Below are positions 17,708-26,461 of a DNA stretch of 64,000 nt, piece by piece; within the stretch, counting starts at the first letter, position 1; every line of letters starts with the position of its first letter. Position numbers and translations under genes: made by a program. Source of the DNA: an uncultured Anaerotruncus sp. (GTDB lineage Bacteria > Bacillota > Clostridia > Oscillospirales > Acutalibacteraceae); NCBI GenBank assembly GCA_900539775.1, contig UQDL01000006.1:1-64000 (forward strand). The letters run 5' to 3'. Below the pieces are notes generated by a model that did no database searches, was not told where the DNA came from, and saw only the letters and a program-made list of their open reading frames with translations.

Positions 17708-18955
17708 TTAGAATTTTGTATCAAGAAGAGTGATACCGTCAATTTGAATATCAAAGTAAGGTGCTGAACGGAATTCAGACTCATGGAAATAACCGTCTGA
17801 AACAGCCTCTGTGTCAGGAGTGTAAGCTTCATCCGTATCAACATCTGCCATATAGCTTGTAAGATGACCGTCAGCATCAACCTTTGCATTTACATTCTTA
17901 TCGTCTGCAACTGTTACGGTAAATGTTGAAGTGTCAAATACATGCATCTCACCGGATTCAAGCTTTGCTTTTGCAGTATCAATAGCTTCCTGAGTGCCTT
18001 CTGCAGCTGCCTGAGTATTTACATCTGTGAGAACAACAGAACCTGTTGAAAGATTACCTGTCCAATCCTTTTCGATATCCTTGCCGTTCTTTACGCAATC
18101 AATTGCATGCTCAAAGTAAGGAGCCCAATCAATTCTTGAAGAAACGATAAAGGTGTTGGGGCAAGCCTGCTGTGTGCTGCCGTTGTAAGAAACATTGGGA
18201 ACACCTTCTGATTCGCAAGCAGTGGGAGCACCCATTGAATCGGCATGCTGGCTGATAAGAACACAACCATTGTGGATAAGCTTAAGAGCAGCCTCTTTTT
18301 CAGCAGTTTCATCATACCAAGAACCGGTAAATGTAACTTCCATGGTTACTGACGGGCAAACGCTCTTTGCGCCGAGATAAAACGAAGTGTAGCCGGAAAT
18401 AACTTCTGCATAAGTAAATGCGCCTACATAGCCCATTTTAGCCTGATCTGCAGTGATTTTGCCTGCATTGATCATTTCATTGAGCTTTTCACCTGCAGCA
18501 ACGCCTGCAAGGAAACGGCCTTCATAGATTGATGCAAAAGCATTATGATAGTTGTCAAGGCCTTCTGTATGAGCCTTTGTGCCGGTTGCATGAAGGAACT
18601 GAACTTCAGGGAACTTCTTAGCAGCCTGAATGATATAGTCTTCATGACCAAAGCTGTCTGCAAATACAATATCGCAGCCCTCGTCAACAAGCTCTGCAGC
18701 TGCGTTGTAGCACTCGTTGCCTTCCGGAATGTTTGTTTTCTTGAGGATCTTTACTCCGGCTTTTTCACAAGCTTCTTCAGCAGCTGTGATAAAGTTTTTG
18801 TCGTAGGTTGAATTTTCGTCGTGCAAGAAGATGAAACCAACCGTAAGATCCGACTTGGCTTTGTTTGAGTTATCCTTAGCTGAGCAGCCGGCAAAGAGAG
18901 CGCCGACAAGTACTACTGCAAGAAGAACTGCAATAATTTTTTTTGCCAATTTCAT
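17708..18955 (-). CDS. BMP-family nucleoside-binding lipoprotein
   Basis: A 415-residue substrate-binding lipoprotein with lipobox LFAGC (Cys24). The body matches the basic membrane protein (Bmp/PnrA/TmpC) family, which binds purine nucleosides: the segments VGFIFLHDENSTYDKNF, GYVGAFTYAEVISGYTSF and CVLISQHADSMGAP are visible. It feeds the ABC transporter encoded downstream. A small hairpin (GCGC arms at 18999-19010) lies just upstream of its leader, between xpt and this gene. The tail of about 75 residues after the core is longer than in minimal family members. Confidence 0.88.
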   Translation of the reverse strand: MKLAKKIIAVLLAVVLVGALFAGCSAKDNSNKAKSDLTVGFIFLHDENSTYDKNFITAAEEACEKAGVKILKKTNIPEGNECYNAAAELVDEGCDIVFADSFGHEDYIIQAAKKFPEVQFLHATGTKAHTEGLDNYHNAFASIYEGRFLAGVAAGEKLNEMINAGKITADQAKMGYVGAFTYAEVISGYTSFYLGAKSVCPSVTMEVTFTGSWYDETAEKEAALKLIHNGCVLISQHADSMGAPTACESEGVPNVSYNGSTQQACPNTFIVSSRIDWAPYFEHAIDCVKNGKDIEKDWTGNLSTGSVVLTDVNTQAAAEGTQEAIDTAKAKLESGEMHVFDTSTFTVTVADDKNVNAKVDADGHLTSYMADVDTDEAYTPDTEAVSDGYFHESEFRSAPYFDIQIDGITLLDTKF

Positions 18956-19025
18956 TTGACTTTCCTCCGTTAAATAAATGGAATAATATTTATAATATGC
19001 GCCGTGGCGCTTATTACCTTTTTAA

Positions 19026-19604
19026 TCAGTTTCTGAAAACAATATTACCGGATTTTGCATCCATGCTTTCAATTATTGCAAGACTTTCAACACGAATTCC
19101 CTGCTTTCTGATTTCATCGCCGCCGTGCTGATAGCCTTTTTCAATAACCGTGCCGCAGCCAACAAGCTCTGCACCGCTTTCTTTTACCATTTTGATCAAG
19201 CCGCGAAGCGCATTACCAACCGCAAGAAAATCATCAACAATAAGCACCTTATCACCTTTACCGAGAAAGCGCTTTGACACCATAACATTATAAGTGGTGC
19301 CGTGAGTGAATGACTCAACGGGAGTTACATAAACATCGCCTGCTATATTCTTTGTTTTATTTTTCTTTGCAAAAACAAGAGGACAACCGAATTCCTGAGC
19401 TACCATGGAACCGATTGCAATGCCAGATGCTTCAATAGTTAAAATTTTATTTACTTCATCATCTTTATATAAGCGGTGAAATTCCTTGCCGATTTCTTTC
19501 ATAAAAGGAATATCAATCTGATGGTTTAAAAAGCAATCAACTTTCAAGATATTGCCTTCATAAACCTCTCCCTCATCAACAATTTTACGTTTTAAAAGCT
19601 CCAT
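19026..19604 (-). CDS. xpt: Xanthine phosphoribosyltransferase
   Basis: A 192-residue type I phosphoribosyltransferase that makes XMP from xanthine and PRPP. The start MELLKRKIVDEGEVYEGNILKVD.. (two parts) and FLNHQIDIPFMKEIG are typical of Xpt, and the PRPP loop VLIVDDFLAVGNALRG lies near residues 119-134. Length fits the family. It heads the purine operon under its own promoter at 19643-19671. In Bacillus xpt is under a guanine riboswitch; the leader here (about 30 bases) is far too short for one. Confidence 0.92.
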   Translation of the reverse strand: MELLKRKIVDEGEVYEGNILKVDCFLNHQIDIPFMKEIGKEFHRLYKDDEVNKILTIEASGIAIGSMVAQEFGCPLVFAKKNKTKNIAGDVYVTPVESFTHGTTYNVMVSKRFLGKGDKVLIVDDFLAVGNALRGLIKMVKESGAELVGCGTVIEKGYQHGGDEIRKQGIRVESLAIIESMDAKSGNIVFRN

Positions 19605-19642
19605 AAGATTCTTTTAACACCACTTTCAAAATTGATATGGAT

Positions 19643-19671
19643 ATAATAAACTAATGTAACAGGCTTTTCAA
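19643..19671 (-). promoter_or_regulatory. Promoter of xpt and the purine operon
   Basis: Minus-strand -35 TTGAAA (19666-19671), 17-base spacer, -10 TATTAT (19643-19648), about 40 bases upstream of the xpt ATG. Confidence 0.65.
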
Positions 19672-19760
19672 CAATTTGACGAATTTTGACACCAAATTTT
19701 AACCTTTTATGAACTGTGTAAGTAAAATCGGCAAATTCCATGTAATATAATTTATAATAG

Positions 19761-19789
19761 TTGTTTAATTCGTTGAATTATTGTAAAAT
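19761..19789 (+). promoter_or_regulatory. Promoter of the DUF2974 gene
   Basis: -35 TTGTTT (19761-19766), 17-base spacer, -10 TAAAAT (19784-19789), about 30 bases before the GTG start. Confidence 0.5.
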
Positions 19790-19819
19790 AAAATTATCAT
19801 TTCACAAAGGAGTAAAACA

Positions 19820-21223
19820 GTGGCTAATCTTTTTGAGTATGCAGAAAAATTCGGCAAGCTGAAATTCGGCGAGCTTGGATTGACAGAGGCAGACAATGCT
19901 GTTTTCTGCCGCCTTGCATATTATGATTTTTCTGAATTTACCGGGCACACGCTCGGTGAAGCGGCTTCACAAGCCGAAATATCAGATGAAGATTCGGAAA
20001 ACAAAAAAAGCACTTCCTACTTAACCATAAAACTACTTAAACAAATAGGAAAAACGGAAAGATTTAAAAACACAGTTATTCAACAAAGCAGAGAAACGGT
20101 AAGCGAAGATTTGGCAACAGCGTTTTATGCCGTTACATTTAAGCTTGACGAAAACTTATTCTTTTCTGCATTCAGAGGAACTGATGAAAAAATAGTAAGC
20201 TTTTACGAAGATGCGGAGTTAGCTTACAAATTTCCCATATCGAGCCAGGCAACAGCTCTAAGATACATCAGCGAAACAATTGAAAAGCTCGGCGGAAGGC
20301 ATTTTATCGGCGGACATTCAAAGGGCGGAAATCTTGCAATATTTGCCTTTTTATTCTTAAGCAATCAGGAAAAAGATCATATTATAAGAGTTTATAATAA
20401 TGACGGCCCGGGTTTGCCTAATGAAGTTGCGGAAATAATGTTTACACCACAGGCAAGCGAAACCGTATACAATCTTTTGCCTGAAGATTCAATAATCGGC
20501 AGAATGCTTGCGCCGGGCGGAAAAACAAAAATTATTAAAAGCGATGCTGTAGGCGGCGCTCAGCACAATATGTTTACTTGGATACTTAAAGGATCGGAAT
20601 TTGAAGCGGCAAAACGCTTCAGCCTTCTTTCGGAATATATGGAGGACACTTTAACAGAAAGCCTGGAAACAACAGAGCCCGAACAGCTCAGAAGCATAGT
20701 ACAGAAGCTGTTTGAAATTGCGAAAAGTGCCGGCATTAAAACAATTGACGATATTAACATAAAAAATTACAAAAGCATAATCGCCGCCGTTCCTGAGCTT
20801 TACAAACTTGCAAACGATGAAAACGGAGAAATTCCGGCAGTAATCAAAACGCTGTTTTCAAGCTTTATAAATTCAATTAACCTTGAAAAAATGATGCAAT
20901 ATTCTTTGCCCGATTTAGAAGACGCAATTAACTCGGCAGCCCAGAGATTTGCTGAAAACAGAGAAAAAACAGAAGCAGAGAAGCAACAGGAAAAGAAAGA
21001 TGCAGAACGCATAAAAGCGGAAAAGCAAGCAGAAAAACAACGGGAAAAAGAAGAGACAGAACGAATAAAGGCTGAAAAGCAAGCAGACAAAGATAACCGG
21101 CGCAAAGAAAAAAGAGATAAGCGACAAACCAAACGAAGCTTACAGCGTGAACAACGAAGCGCAAGGCGCAATACACGCCAAGAAAAAAGAAACGAAAAGC
21201 GAACAGACAATCAAAATAAATAG
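19820..21223 (+). CDS. DUF2974 (Mbeg1-like) alpha/beta-hydrolase protein with basic coiled tail
   Basis: A 467-residue protein starting at GTG behind AAAGGAG. Residues 1-300 match the DUF2974/Mbeg1-like group of lipase-fold proteins; the nucleophile elbow GHSKGGNLA lies near residues 160-168, and NDGPGL follows, as in the family. The catalytic Ser is visible, but the Asp and His cannot be assigned with certainty. Residues about 375-467 form an extremely charged Lys/Arg/Glu coiled coil with two copies of an ERIKAEKQA unit, ending in an Arg-rich segment that might bind nucleic acid or membrane. No signal peptide is seen, so the protein is probably cytoplasmic. It stands alone between its promoter and a strong terminator. 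Confidence 0.75.
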   Translation: MANLFEYAEKFGKLKFGELGLTEADNAVFCRLAYYDFSEFTGHTLGEAASQAEISDEDSENKKSTSYLTIKLLKQIGKTERFKNTVIQQSRETVSEDLATAFYAVTFKLDENLFFSAFRGTDEKIVSFYEDAELAYKFPISSQATALRYISETIEKLGGRHFIGGHSKGGNLAIFAFLFLSNQEKDHIIRVYNNDGPGLPNEVAEIMFTPQASETVYNLLPEDSIIGRMLAPGGKTKIIKSDAVGGAQHNMFTWILKGSEFEAAKRFSLLSEYMEDTLTESLETTEPEQLRSIVQKLFEIAKSAGIKTIDDINIKNYKSIIAAVPELYKLANDENGEIPAVIKTLFSSFINSINLEKMMQYSLPDLEDAINSAAQRFAENREKTEAEKQQEKKDAERIKAEKQAEKQREKEETERIKAEKQADKDNRRKEKRDKRQTKRSLQREQRSARRNTRQEKRNEKRTDNQNK

Positions 21224-21225
21224 AA

Positions 21226-21267
21226 ACCGACCGCTGAAGGAACAAATCCTACAGCGGTCGGTTTTTT
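21226..21267 (+). terminator. Strong terminator after the DUF2974 gene
   Basis: Arms ACCGACCGCTG (21226-21236) and CAGCGGTCGGT (21252-21262), 15-base loop, then six Ts. It also lies directly 3' of the convergent symporter gene. Confidence 0.9.
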
Positions 21268-21268
21268 A

Positions 21269-22783
21269 TCAGCTATTAGATTTTGCGGATTCAAATTCAT
21301 CTATAATTTCCTGTTCGGGAGCTTTTGTAAGCAACGAAACAACAACGATGAATATGCTTGAAACAATAAATGCCGGCAATAATTCATAAAGGCTAAAAAT
21401 GCCGCCCTGAGCATAGTGCCAAGCAATAACGGTTATACCGCCGGAAATCATACCTGCCATAGCGCCCCATTTATTTGTGCGCTTCCAGAAGAGCGAGAAC
21501 AGCATCAGAGGCCCAAACGATGCGCCAAAGCCCGCCCATGCAAAGCTAACTATTCTGAAAACAGAGGAATCCGGATTCCATGCAAAAACAACGCCGAGAA
21601 TTGCAATTGCAATAACCGTTGTTCTTGCTGCAATCATTTTAACCTTTTCGGAAATTTTAAGACGAAGCGAGCCAATCATTAAATCCTGGCTGATTGCAGA
21701 TGCTGCGGCAAGAAGCTGACTGTCTGCCGTTGACATTGTTGAAGCAAGAATTCCTGCAAGAATGAGACCGGCAAGCAGAGCAAAGACAACTCCGTGCTTA
21801 GAAAGCAAAGCAGCAATGGCAACAATGATAGTTTCACTGTCTTTAAGCACCATTGAGGATTCAGTTTTGCTCATTGCAAGACCAACAATACCGATAATAA
21901 TTGCAACGCTCATTGCGATAATAACCCAAATGCTTGCAACTCGCCTTGAAGTTTTAATCTTATTGGGATCCTTAATTGCCATAAAGCGAAGAAGGATATG
22001 AGGCATACCAAAATAGCCGAGCCCCCAAGCAAGAGTAGAAACAATGGTTGATCCTCCGAAGGGAACCATATTTCCGGCGCCGTCTGTTGTTGATGTTAAA
22101 GAAAGGTAATGAGGAATTGATTTTGCGTTTTCCGCAACCGCATTCCAACCTCCGGCCGTATTTATACCAAAACAAAGAACGGCAATCAAAGCAATTGTCA
22201 TAATAATTGCCTGAATGAAGTCCGTTGTTGAGGCAGCAAGAAAGCCACCGAGTGTTGTATAAAGAACAATAACAATGGCAGACACGATAACGGCAACATG
22301 ATAATCCAAACCGAAAAGAGAGGAAAACAGCTTGCCGCAGGTTGAAAAGCCTGACGCCGTGTAAGGAATAAAGAAAATTATTATAAGAAGTGCCGATGCA
22401 AACATAAGCACATGCGTATTATCCTTAAATCTTTTACCGAAGAAATCCGGAATAGTGATTGCACCGATTTTGCTGGAATAATTACGAAGCCTTTTTGCAA
22501 CAATAAGCCAATTAAGATATGTGCCTATTGCAAGGCCGATTGCCGTCCACGAAGCCTCGGCAATACCGCAAAGATATGCAAGGCCGGGCATACCCATAAG
22601 CAACCAACCGCTCATATCGGATGCCTCGGCGCTCATTGCGGTTACAAGCGGGCCGAGTTGCCTGCCGCCCAGATAAAAATCATCAACACTGTTATTCTTT
22701 TTAGAGCATATCACACCGATTATTACCATCAATATCAAATAGGCAACAATTGCGATGATAATGCAAATATTAGCAACCGACAT
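21269..22783 (-). CDS. putP: Sodium/proline symporter family transporter
   Basis: A 504-residue sodium:solute symporter with about 12-13 membrane helices. The N-terminal signature DDFYLGGRQLGPLVTAMSAEASDMSGWLLMG (in sections, about residues 34-64) is characteristic of PutP, including the Asp and Ser residues of the sodium and substrate sites; FGMPHILLRFMAI and STADSQLLAAASAISQD are also typical. It most probably imports L-proline with sodium, though other substrates in the SSS family are possible. It has its own consensus promoter at 22814-22842 and GGAGG 7 bases before the ATG. Confidence 0.88.
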   Translation of the reverse strand: MSVANICIIIAIVAYLILMVIIGVICSKKNNSVDDFYLGGRQLGPLVTAMSAEASDMSGWLLMGMPGLAYLCGIAEASWTAIGLAIGTYLNWLIVAKRLRNYSSKIGAITIPDFFGKRFKDNTHVLMFASALLIIIFFIPYTASGFSTCGKLFSSLFGLDYHVAVIVSAIVIVLYTTLGGFLAASTTDFIQAIIMTIALIAVLCFGINTAGGWNAVAENAKSIPHYLSLTSTTDGAGNMVPFGGSTIVSTLAWGLGYFGMPHILLRFMAIKDPNKIKTSRRVASIWVIIAMSVAIIIGIVGLAMSKTESSMVLKDSETIIVAIAALLSKHGVVFALLAGLILAGILASTMSTADSQLLAAASAISQDLMIGSLRLKISEKVKMIAARTTVIAIAILGVVFAWNPDSSVFRIVSFAWAGFGASFGPLMLFSLFWKRTNKWGAMAGMISGGITVIAWHYAQGGIFSLYELLPAFIVSSIFIVVVSLLTKAPEQEIIDEFESAKSNS

Positions 22784-22813
22784 TGGCTAACCTCCGAAAT
22801 ATAAATATTTTTA

Positions 22814-22842
22814 ATATTAACATATCCTGCACCATATGTCAA
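22814..22842 (-). promoter_or_regulatory. Promoter of the symporter gene
   Basis: Minus-strand -35 TTGACA (22837-22842), 17-base spacer, -10 TAATAT (22814-22819). Confidence 0.7.
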
Positions 22843-22852
22843 AAGAAAATAA

Positions 22853-22878
22853 CGCTCCCGCCTGAAAAAGCAGGAGCG
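22853..22878 (-). terminator. Terminator of the upp-uracil permease operon
   Basis: Arms CGCTCCCGC (22853-22861) and GCAGGAGCG (22870-22878) with one mismatch; the minus strand continues with a T-rich run. It lies 17 bases after the permease stop, just upstream of the symporter promoter. Confidence 0.65.
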
Positions 22879-22895
22879 AAAAGAAAAATAATAAA

Positions 22896-24308
22896 TTATT
22901 TAGCTTCTTTTTTTTCTTTCTTTTTGCCATAATCGGATTCAAGATTGATTTGTTTTGAATCTGTATCTGCCTTAAATGCCTGTTCGGGATCAAAATCTTT
23001 TTCCGGGAAAATAAGATTAAGAACGATACCTGCGATTGAGGCACAAGCAAGAGCGGTAAGAGTGATGGTTGAAGAACCCACATGGAAAGTGATGCCATCC
23101 GTAAGGCCGAGAGCCACAACAAGAATAACAGCCGCAACGATTGTGTTTCTTGCCTTTGAGAAATCGACCTTAGCCTCAACAACATTGCGAACACCGATAG
23201 CGGAAATCATACCGTAAAGCACAAATGAAATACCGCCTACAACAGCCGTGGGAATGGATTCAATAACAGCCGCAAACTTCGGAGAAAGGCTGAAAATCAC
23301 GGCAAAATAAGCCGCAATACGAACAACGCGGGGATCATAAACCTTGGAAAGGGCAAGAACGCCTGTGTTTTCGCCGTAAGTGGTGTTTGCCGGAGCGCCG
23401 AAAAGAGACGCAATTGAAGTTGCAAGACCATCGCCGAGAAGAGTTCTGTTTAAGCCGGGGTCGTTGATGTAGTTTCTGTTGCAAGTAGCGGAAATAGCGG
23501 AAATATCACCGATATGCTCCATAATTGTGGCGATTGCGATGGGAACGATTGCAATGATTGCCGATATTGCGATTGACTTATCGTGAACACCGCCAAAAAC
23601 GGTTGACGACCACTCAATCGGATTACCGATCCACGGAGCGGCTTTAATTGCGCTAAAATCGATTGCAAAGCTTTCTACGCCGCCTACATTGCCGACAAGA
23701 ACGGCAACGATATAAGAACCGATAATGCCCAAGAGAATAGGAACAATCTTAATCATGCCCTTGCCGAAAATGTTGAATACGATAACAAGAATAAGTGCAA
23801 CGGCTGCAAGCCACCAGTTAGTTTTACAGTTATTGACAGCGGAAGGTGCAAGACCGAGGCCGATTGCCATTATGATCGGGCCGGTAACAACAGGCGGAAA
23901 AAGCTTCATAACCTTGTTTACGCCGACTATTTTGATAAGTGCGGCAACGATAAGATAAACAAGGCCTGCACATGCAACACCGAGACACGCATAAGGAAGA
24001 AGCTCCTCATTTCCGCTTCCGTCCGCCTGAAGCGGAGCAACGGCAAGATAACCGCCGATAAAAGCAAATGAAGATCCCAAAAATGCCGGAACTTTGAATT
24101 TTGTGAGGCAGTGGAACAAAAGAGTGCCGAGACCTGCAAACAAAAGTGTGGTTGAAATTGAAAGACCGGTAAGAAGCGGAACGGTTACCGTGGCACCGAA
24201 CATGGCGAACATGTGCTGAAAGCCGAGCACAACCATTTTGCCTGTGCCGAGCTGGCGGGCGTCATAAATACCGTCCTTACCGATTTTGATTTTAGATTTA
24301 TTTGCCAT
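22896..24308 (-). CDS. uraA: Uracil-xanthine permease family transporter
   Basis: A 470-residue nucleobase:cation symporter-2 (NCS2) protein with about 14 membrane helices. Recognisable segments are LGFQHMFAMFGATVTVPLL at the N-terminus, the substrate-site region ATIMEHIGDISAISATCNR (Glu and nearby residues bind uracil in UraA) and GAPANTTYGENTGVLALSKV. The C-terminal 25 residues are Lys/Glu-rich. I chose the ATG at 24306-24308 behind GGAGG. It lies 60 bases downstream of upp, so uracil import and conversion to UMP are coupled. Confidence 0.9.
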   Translation of the reverse strand: MANKSKIKIGKDGIYDARQLGTGKMVVLGFQHMFAMFGATVTVPLLTGLSISTTLLFAGLGTLLFHCLTKFKVPAFLGSSFAFIGGYLAVAPLQADGSGNEELLPYACLGVACAGLVYLIVAALIKIVGVNKVMKLFPPVVTGPIIMAIGLGLAPSAVNNCKTNWWLAAVALILVIVFNIFGKGMIKIVPILLGIIGSYIVAVLVGNVGGVESFAIDFSAIKAAPWIGNPIEWSSTVFGGVHDKSIAISAIIAIVPIAIATIMEHIGDISAISATCNRNYINDPGLNRTLLGDGLATSIASLFGAPANTTYGENTGVLALSKVYDPRVVRIAAYFAVIFSLSPKFAAVIESIPTAVVGGISFVLYGMISAIGVRNVVEAKVDFSKARNTIVAAVILVVALGLTDGITFHVGSSTITLTALACASIAGIVLNLIFPEKDFDPEQAFKADTDSKQINLESDYGKKKEKKEAK

Positions 24309-24368
24309 TATTTTTCCTCCGAAGAAAGATATCGTTAAATTAAAGCAAGCCATAACAGCTTGTTTTTA

Positions 24369-25001
24369 TTATTTTGTGCCGAAAATTCTGTCTCCGGCAT
24401 CTCCGAGACCCGGAACAATATAGCCGTTTTCATTTAAATGATCATCCATTCCGGCTACAAAAATATCAACATCGGGGTGAGCATTTTTAAGAGCCTCAAG
24501 ACCTTCCGGAGCTGCAATCATGCAAAGAAACTTAATTGAGCGAGGGCTTCTTTTTTTGATTTGGCCGATTGCATCAATTGCCGATCCGCCGGTTGCAAGC
24601 ATGGGATCAACAACAAAAACATCTCTTTCTTCAATGTCCTTTGGCAGTTTGCAATAATACTCAACAGGCTCAAGAGTTGTTTCGTCTCTGTAAAGGCCGA
24701 TATGACCTACTTTTGCAGAAGGGACAAGAGCAAGGGCACCGTCTACCATGCCGAGGCCTGCACGAAGGATAGGCACGAAAGCAAGCTTTCTGCCTGCAAG
24801 TTCTTTACAATGAGCAACACCACAGGGAGTTTGGACCTCTATATCCTGAAGAGGAAGATCCCTTGTTGCATCATAAACCATAAGCATTGCAATCTCATTA
24901 ACAAGATCTCTGAATTCTTTAGTTCCCGTTCTTACATCACGCAAAACGGAAAGCTTGTGCTGGATAAGCGGGTGATCCATAACCACTACTTTTCTATCCA
25001 C
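24369..25001 (-). CDS. upp: Uracil phosphoribosyltransferase
   Basis: A 210-residue enzyme converting uracil and PRPP to UMP. The opening VVVMDHPLIQHKLSVLRD, LRAGLGMVDGAL and the PRPP loop VFVVDPMLATGGSA (about residues 123-136) are diagnostic, as is the C-terminal GLGDAGDRIFGTK. I chose the GTG at 24999-25001, 9 bases after AAAGGA; the open frame extends further upstream without a binding site. It forms an operon with the permease downstream. Confidence 0.94.
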   Translation of the reverse strand: MDRKVVVMDHPLIQHKLSVLRDVRTGTKEFRDLVNEIAMLMVYDATRDLPLQDIEVQTPCGVAHCKELAGRKLAFVPILRAGLGMVDGALALVPSAKVGHIGLYRDETTLEPVEYYCKLPKDIEERDVFVVDPMLATGGSAIDAIGQIKKRSPRSIKFLCMIAAPEGLEALKNAHPDVDIFVAGMDDHLNENGYIVPGLGDAGDRIFGTK

Positions 25002-25066
25002 GCAAACACATCCTTTCAAATTTATACTATTTTGTAAATCAATACAAAAATGTTCATACTTTATAT

Positions 25067-25095
25067 ATATTATCACAATATATTACCCGTTTCAA
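25067..25095 (-). promoter_or_regulatory. Promoter of the upp operon
   Basis: Minus-strand -35 TTGAAA (25090-25095), 17-base spacer, -10 TAATAT (25067-25072). The leader to the GTG is about 60 bases and shows no PyrR-type attenuator. Confidence 0.6.
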
Positions 25096-25158
25096 CAAAA
25101 TATGCCTTTACAAAACAGTTACAAAAAAAGTTGCTATTGTTAATCGGGCAAAAAACAT

Positions 25159-25192
25159 AAAAAAAATCCGCCTCGATAAAATCGAAGCGGAT
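25159..25192 (-). terminator. Terminator of the alcohol dehydrogenase gene
   Basis: Arms ATCCGC (25166-25171) and GCGGAT (25187-25192) enclosing TCGAT and ATCGA, followed on the minus strand by about eight Ts. Confidence 0.85.
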
Positions 25193-25204
25193 AATATAAA
25201 ACAA

Positions 25205-26353
25205 TTACATAAGAGAACGATAAAGAGCCTTAATTTCTTCAACCGAGGTATCTTTTGGGTTGCCGGGGCGGCAAGCATCGTCATATGCGCTCTGAGCAAG
25301 GAAATCAACATCTTCATCCTTAACAATAGCTTTAAGATCATCGGGGATGCCAACATCTTTTCCGAGCGTTCTGACAGCATCAACAGCAGCTTTTCTTGCA
25401 TCTTCAATGCTCATTTCATCAACGCCCTTAACGCCCATTGCTTTTGCAATATCTCTGTATTTTTCACCGGTTGATGCAGCATTATATTCCATAACCGTTG
25501 GAAGAATAATTGCATTTGCAACACCGTGAGGAGTGTCATAAACAGCACCGAGAGGATGAGCCATTGAGTGAACAAGACCAAGACCTACATTTGAAAATCC
25601 CATTCCGGCAACATATTGACCGAGAGCCATATCTGCTCTGCCCTGAGGTGTGTTGTTTACGGCATCACGAAGACTTCTTGAAATGATCTCAATAGCTTTA
25701 AGATGGAACATATCTGAAAGCTCCCAAGCACCCTTGGTGATATATCCTTCAATTGCATGAGTAAGAGCATCCATACCCGTTGCAGCGGTAAGGCCCTTTG
25801 GCATTGAAGACATCATATCAGGATCAACAACCGCGATAACCGGAATGTCTTTAGGATCAACGCAAACCATTTTTCTGTTTTTCTCTGTATCTGTGATTAC
25901 ATAGTTAATGGTAACCTCGGCAGCTGTGCCTGCTGTTGTGGGAACCGCAATAATCGGAACGCATTTATTCTTTGTGGGAGCAACACCCTCAAGAGAAACA
26001 ACATCTTCAAATTCCGGATTCATAATGATAATGCCGATAGCCTTTGCAGTGTCCATTGAAGAACCGCCACCGATTGCAATAATGCAATCTGCACCTGAAA
26101 CCTTGAATGCAGCCACACCTGTTTTAACATTTTGAACAGTTGGGTTTGGCTTGATTTCGCTGTAGACTTCATATGCGATAGATGCAGCATCAAGCACATC
26201 TGTAACTTTTTTTGTTACGCCGAATTTAATAAGATCCGGATCAGAGCAAACAAAGCACTTTTTAAAGCCTCTGCCCTTTACTTCACCGGCAATTTCCTGA
26301 ATTGCACCTGCGCCGTGATAACTTGTTTCATTAAGAACAAAACGATTTGCCAT
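25205..26353 (-). CDS. Iron-containing alcohol dehydrogenase
   Basis: A 382-residue group III (Fe-dependent) alcohol dehydrogenase. The NAD-binding motif GGGSSMDTAKA (about residues 95-105) and the metal ligands in DALTHAIEGY, HSMAHPLGA and DTPHGVANAI (Asp, His, His, His) are all present. The start NRFVLNETSYHGAGAI and overall pattern are closest to lactaldehyde reductase/1,2-propanediol oxidoreductase (FucO) and related butanol or 1,3-propanediol dehydrogenases; substrate is not certain. It reoxidises NADH in fermentation. The gene is monocistronic, with a fully consensus promoter that overlaps a Rex-like operator. Confidence 0.9.
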   Translation of the reverse strand: MANRFVLNETSYHGAGAIQEIAGEVKGRGFKKCFVCSDPDLIKFGVTKKVTDVLDAASIAYEVYSEIKPNPTVQNVKTGVAAFKVSGADCIIAIGGGSSMDTAKAIGIIIMNPEFEDVVSLEGVAPTKNKCVPIIAVPTTAGTAAEVTINYVITDTEKNRKMVCVDPKDIPVIAVVDPDMMSSMPKGLTAATGMDALTHAIEGYITKGAWELSDMFHLKAIEIISRSLRDAVNNTPQGRADMALGQYVAGMGFSNVGLGLVHSMAHPLGAVYDTPHGVANAIILPTVMEYNAASTGEKYRDIAKAMGVKGVDEMSIEDARKAAVDAVRTLGKDVGIPDDLKAIVKDEDVDFLAQSAYDDACRPGNPKDTSVEEIKALYRSLM

Positions 26354-26392
26354 AATAAAAACTCCTCCATTCAGTTAAATTACATCAATTAA

Positions 26393-26425
26393 GAACACCT
26401 TCGGATGGCACCGAAATTTCTGTTC
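26393..26425 (-). promoter_or_regulatory. 5'-end hairpin of the alcohol dehydrogenase mRNA
   Basis: Nested inverted repeats: outer arms GAACA and TGTTC (26393-26397 and 26421-26425), inner arms TTCGG and CCGAA (26400-26404 and 26411-26415). The predicted transcription start is at about 26426, so the hairpin would sit at the very 5' end of the mRNA. Confidence 0.5.
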
Positions 26426-26432
26426 TGAAAAT

Positions 26433-26461
26433 ATTATAAATCGGCTCAAAAGGTTTGTCAA
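26433..26461 (-). promoter_or_regulatory. Promoter of the alcohol dehydrogenase gene
   Basis: Perfect consensus on the minus strand: -35 TTGACA (26456-26461), 17-base spacer, -10 TATAAT (26433-26438). Confidence 0.85.

Noticed and set aside
19258..19276. CcpA cre-like sequence with AAAGCGCTTT inside xpt
   Set aside because: The palindrome lies within coding sequence well downstream of the promoter and does not fit the full cre pattern.
19605..19819. Guanine or other purine riboswitch upstream of xpt
   Set aside because: No conserved three-way-junction core sequence was found; the predicted leader is only about 30-40 bases.
24561..25037. Plus-strand open frame of 158 codons over upp
   Set aside because: It is the antisense shadow of upp, which has all family motifs.
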